A stretch of 7,359 nucleotides of DNA, from contig JALOTO010000072.1 of NCBI GenBank assembly GCA_025457845.1, forward strand, positions 1-7,359, given 5' to 3'. Numbering within the stretch: the first letter of the stretch is position 1; each line of letters starts with the position of its first letter. Positions 5,800 to 7,359 of this stretch are shown piece after piece. Made by a program: the position numbers and the translations under genes. Below the pieces are notes generated by a model that had not been told where the DNA came from, searched no databases, and saw only the letters and a program-made list of their open reading frames with translations. This DNA comes from Thermoplasmata archaeon. GTDB lineage: Archaea; Thermoplasmatota; Thermoplasmata; UBA10834.

Positions 5800-7359
5800 A
5801 TGATGCACAAGGCCAAGGAGAGGAGGAGCACGGAGGAGGTCATGTCCCTCCTTCATCCAGTGGTCTCAGACTGGTTCAGGGGCAAGTTCCGGGAGGTCAC
5901 CGAGGCACAGGCCATGGCCGTCCCGCTCATCCACTCCCGGAGGAGCGTCCTCGTCTCGTCCCCCACAGGGTCGGGCAAGACGCTGACGGCGTTCCTGTCC
6001 ATAATAAACGAGCTCGCCCTCCTGGCCCAGGAAGGGCGCCTCGAGGACAGGATCTACGCGGTCTACGTCTCCCCGCTCAAGGCGCTGGCGAACGACATCA
6101 ACGAGAACCTCATGCGTCCGCTTGGGGAGATATCCTCCCTCTTCGAGGCGGAGGGCCTCACGCCCCCGCGAATCAAGGTCGGAGTGAGGACCGGGGACAC
6201 GCTCCCCGCGGAGAGGCAGAGGCAGCTCAGGTCACCCCCCCACATCTTCATCACCACCCCCGAGTCCCTGTCCCTCATACTCTCCACGCCGGTCTTCAGC
6301 AAGAAGTTCGAGTCGGTCGATTACGTCATCGTCGACGAGGTCCACGAGGTCTGCGACTCGAAGCGCGGGTCCGCCCTGTCGGTGGCCCTGGAGCGGTTGC
6401 AGTCATCCTGCAAGAAGGAACTCGTCCGGATCGGCCTGTCGGCGACGGTGGCCCCCCTTGAGCAGGTGGGAGAGTTCCTGGTAGGCAACGAGGGCGGCGT
6501 CCCCAGGGACCTCAGCATTGTCGAGGTCTATGGCCAGCGCGACCTCGACCTGTCTGTGATATGCCCGGCCAGGGACATGACCGCGCTCTCCTTCGAGGTC
6601 GTCAACTCGAAGATGTACGACATGCTGAAGGACATGATCGAGGCGCACAGGACCACCCTCGTGTTCACGAACACGCGCAGCGGCACCGAGAGCGTGGTCT
6701 ACAAGCTCAAGGAGCGCGGGCTCGAGCAGGTGGGGGCGCACCACGGCAGCCTGAGCCGCGAGACCCGCCTCGAGGTCGAGTCCGCCCTCCGGGCGGGCCA
6801 GCTCAGGTCGGTGGTCTCATCGACGTCCCTGGAGCTCGGGATAGACGTCGGGTCCATCGACCTCGTCGTCCAGATCGGGTCCCCGAAGTCCGTCTCGAAG
6901 GGGCTGCAGCGCGTCGGCCGGGCGGGCCACCAGTACAAGGGGACATCGAAGGGCCGCATAGTGGTCTTCGAGAGCGACGACCTCGTCGAGTGTGCCGTCC
7001 TGTGCAGGGCGGCCCACAGGAAGATGATCGACAGGGTGACCATCCCGGAGGCGCCGCTGGACGTGCTCGCCCAGTCAATCGTCGGCCTGTCGATCGAGCG
7101 CCAATGGACTGTCGACGAGGCGCTGACGCTGCTTCGCCGGTCGTACACCTACAGGCACCTCACGCAGGACCAGCTCGGTTCCGTCCTGCGCTACCTCGGG
7201 GGCAAGGAGGAGTTCGAGGGGATCTACTCCAAGATCTGGTACGACGAGGAGAAGCGGGTGTTCGGGAGGAAGCACGGGTCGAGGATGATATTCTACCTCA
7301 ACCAGGGCACCATCCCCGAGGAGGCGGACTACAAGGTCTTCTCAGAGCGCGGCTCCCTG
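5800..7359 (+). CDS. lhr: Lhr-family superfamily 2 ATP-dependent helicase (3' truncated by window)
   Basis: The first 520 residues of an archaeal Lhr (large helicase-related) protein, a 3'-5' ATP-dependent translocase linked to DNA repair and recombination; some archaeal members act on DNA-RNA hybrids. The frame is open from 5800 to the window end. SF2 motifs, numbered from the ATG at 5800: Q-like TEAQ at 34-37, Walker A PTGSGKT at 55-61, Ia SPLKAL at 91-96, Ib TTPES at 152-156, II DEVH at 179-182, III SAT at 214-216, IV LVFTNTR at 287-293, V STSLELGIDVG at 341-351 and VI QRVGRAGH at 370-377. A winged-helix region follows (about 408-470), then the Lhr-core segment FYLNQGTIPEEADYKVF. Full-length Lhr is usually 850-950 residues, so some 350-400 are missing. 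Two starts are plausible: ATGATG at 5800/5803 without a Shine-Dalgarno, or ATG at 5842 with GGAGGAGGT just upstream. An in-frame stop at 5755 bars any start further upstream. Confidence 0.95.
   Translation, partial: MMHKAKERRSTEEVMSLLHPVVSDWFRGKFREVTEAQAMAVPLIHSRRSVLVSSPTGSGKTLTAFLSIINELALLAQEGRLEDRIYAVYVSPLKALANDINENLMRPLGEISSLFEAEGLTPPRIKVGVRTGDTLPAERQRQLRSPPHIFITTPESLSLILSTPVFSKKFESVDYVIVDEVHEVCDSKRGSALSVALERLQSSCKKELVRIGLSATVAPLEQVGEFLVGNEGGVPRDLSIVEVYGQRDLDLSVICPARDMTALSFEVVNSKMYDMLKDMIEAHRTTLVFTNTRSGTESVVYKLKERGLEQVGAHHGSLSRETRLEVESALRAGQLRSVVSSTSLELGIDVGSIDLVVQIGSPKSVSKGLQRVGRAGHQYKGTSKGRIVVFESDDLVECAVLCRAAHRKMIDRVTIPEAPLDVLAQSIVGLSIERQWTVDEALTLLRRSYTYRHLTQDQLGSVLRYLGGKEEFEGIYSKIWYDEEKRVFGRKHGSRMIFYLNQGTIPEEADYKVFSERGSL
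5832..5840 (+). promoter_or_regulatory. Possible Shine-Dalgarno for an alternative lhr start at 5842
   Basis: GGAGGAGGT lies just before the in-frame ATG at 5842 (MSLLHPVVSDWF). Its first GGAGG has a 5-nt spacer. Starting there removes a 14-residue, highly charged N-terminus and leaves the conserved L-x-P-x-V-x-x-W-F opening of Lhr proteins. The purine-rich codons (AGG, GAG) could also produce this match by chance. Confidence 0.4.

Noticed and set aside
5601..6461. Plus-strand open frame of 286 codons overlapping the divergent promoter and lhr
   Set aside because: It lacks any domain signature and is rich in R, G, P and H. The other plus-strand frame over the same bases carries every SF2 helicase motif, so this is a GC-driven shadow.
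1..7359. CRISPR arrays, tRNA/rRNA genes, insertion sequences, defence or toxin-antitoxin systems
   Set aside because: No regularly spaced DNA repeats, RNA-gene signatures, transposase motifs or terminal inverted repeats are visible, and coding genes account for nearly the whole window.

Overview
The window looks like a GC-rich chromosomal segment from an archaeon. It carries an MCM replicative helicase, an NMD3 ribosome-maturation factor, the archaeal DUF424 family, a split class I fumarase and an archaeal-type Lhr helicase. The gene starts have AT-rich TATA-like boxes and Shine-Dalgarno sequences matching the archaeal 16S rRNA tail (GGTGA, GAGGT, GGAGG). Arginine is written mostly as AGG. 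The gene set and the promoter style (ATTAAT boxes with short leaders) fit a high-GC member of the Thermoplasmatota or a related euryarchaeal lineage. That placement is an inference; no rRNA or tRNA is present to settle it.

Layout from left to right. (1) Positions 2-2445, plus strand: a tightly packed cluster made of the C-terminal half of mcm, a DUF424 protein and nmd3. The first two overlap by ATGA and the next pair abut exactly (TGA then ATG), so the three are almost certainly co-transcribed and translationally coupled. (2) A short promoter gap, then positions 2520-3997, plus strand: the alpha and beta subunits of a two-subunit [4Fe-4S] class I fumarate hydratase, 5 bp apart, with their own promoter and Shine-Dalgarno sequences. 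(3) Positions 4019-5659, minus strand, convergent with the fumarase: a secreted, C-terminally membrane-anchored protein built from five tandem carboxypeptidase-regulatory-like beta-sandwich repeats and rich in N-glycosylation sequons. (4) A 140-bp divergent promoter region. (5) Positions 5800-7359, plus strand: an Lhr-family superfamily 2 helicase cut off by the window end.

Functionally this is mostly housekeeping: replication plus large-subunit ribosome maturation in one operon, a TCA-cycle hydratase, and a repair-type helicase, with one cell-surface protein between them. No mobile element, CRISPR array, RNA gene or obvious new defence system is visible. The points most worth a second look are the sequon enrichment in the surface protein (14 of 20 asparagines), a perfect inverted repeat bracketing its TATA box, the coupling of the uncharacterised DUF424 gene with mcm and nmd3, and the ambiguous start of lhr.
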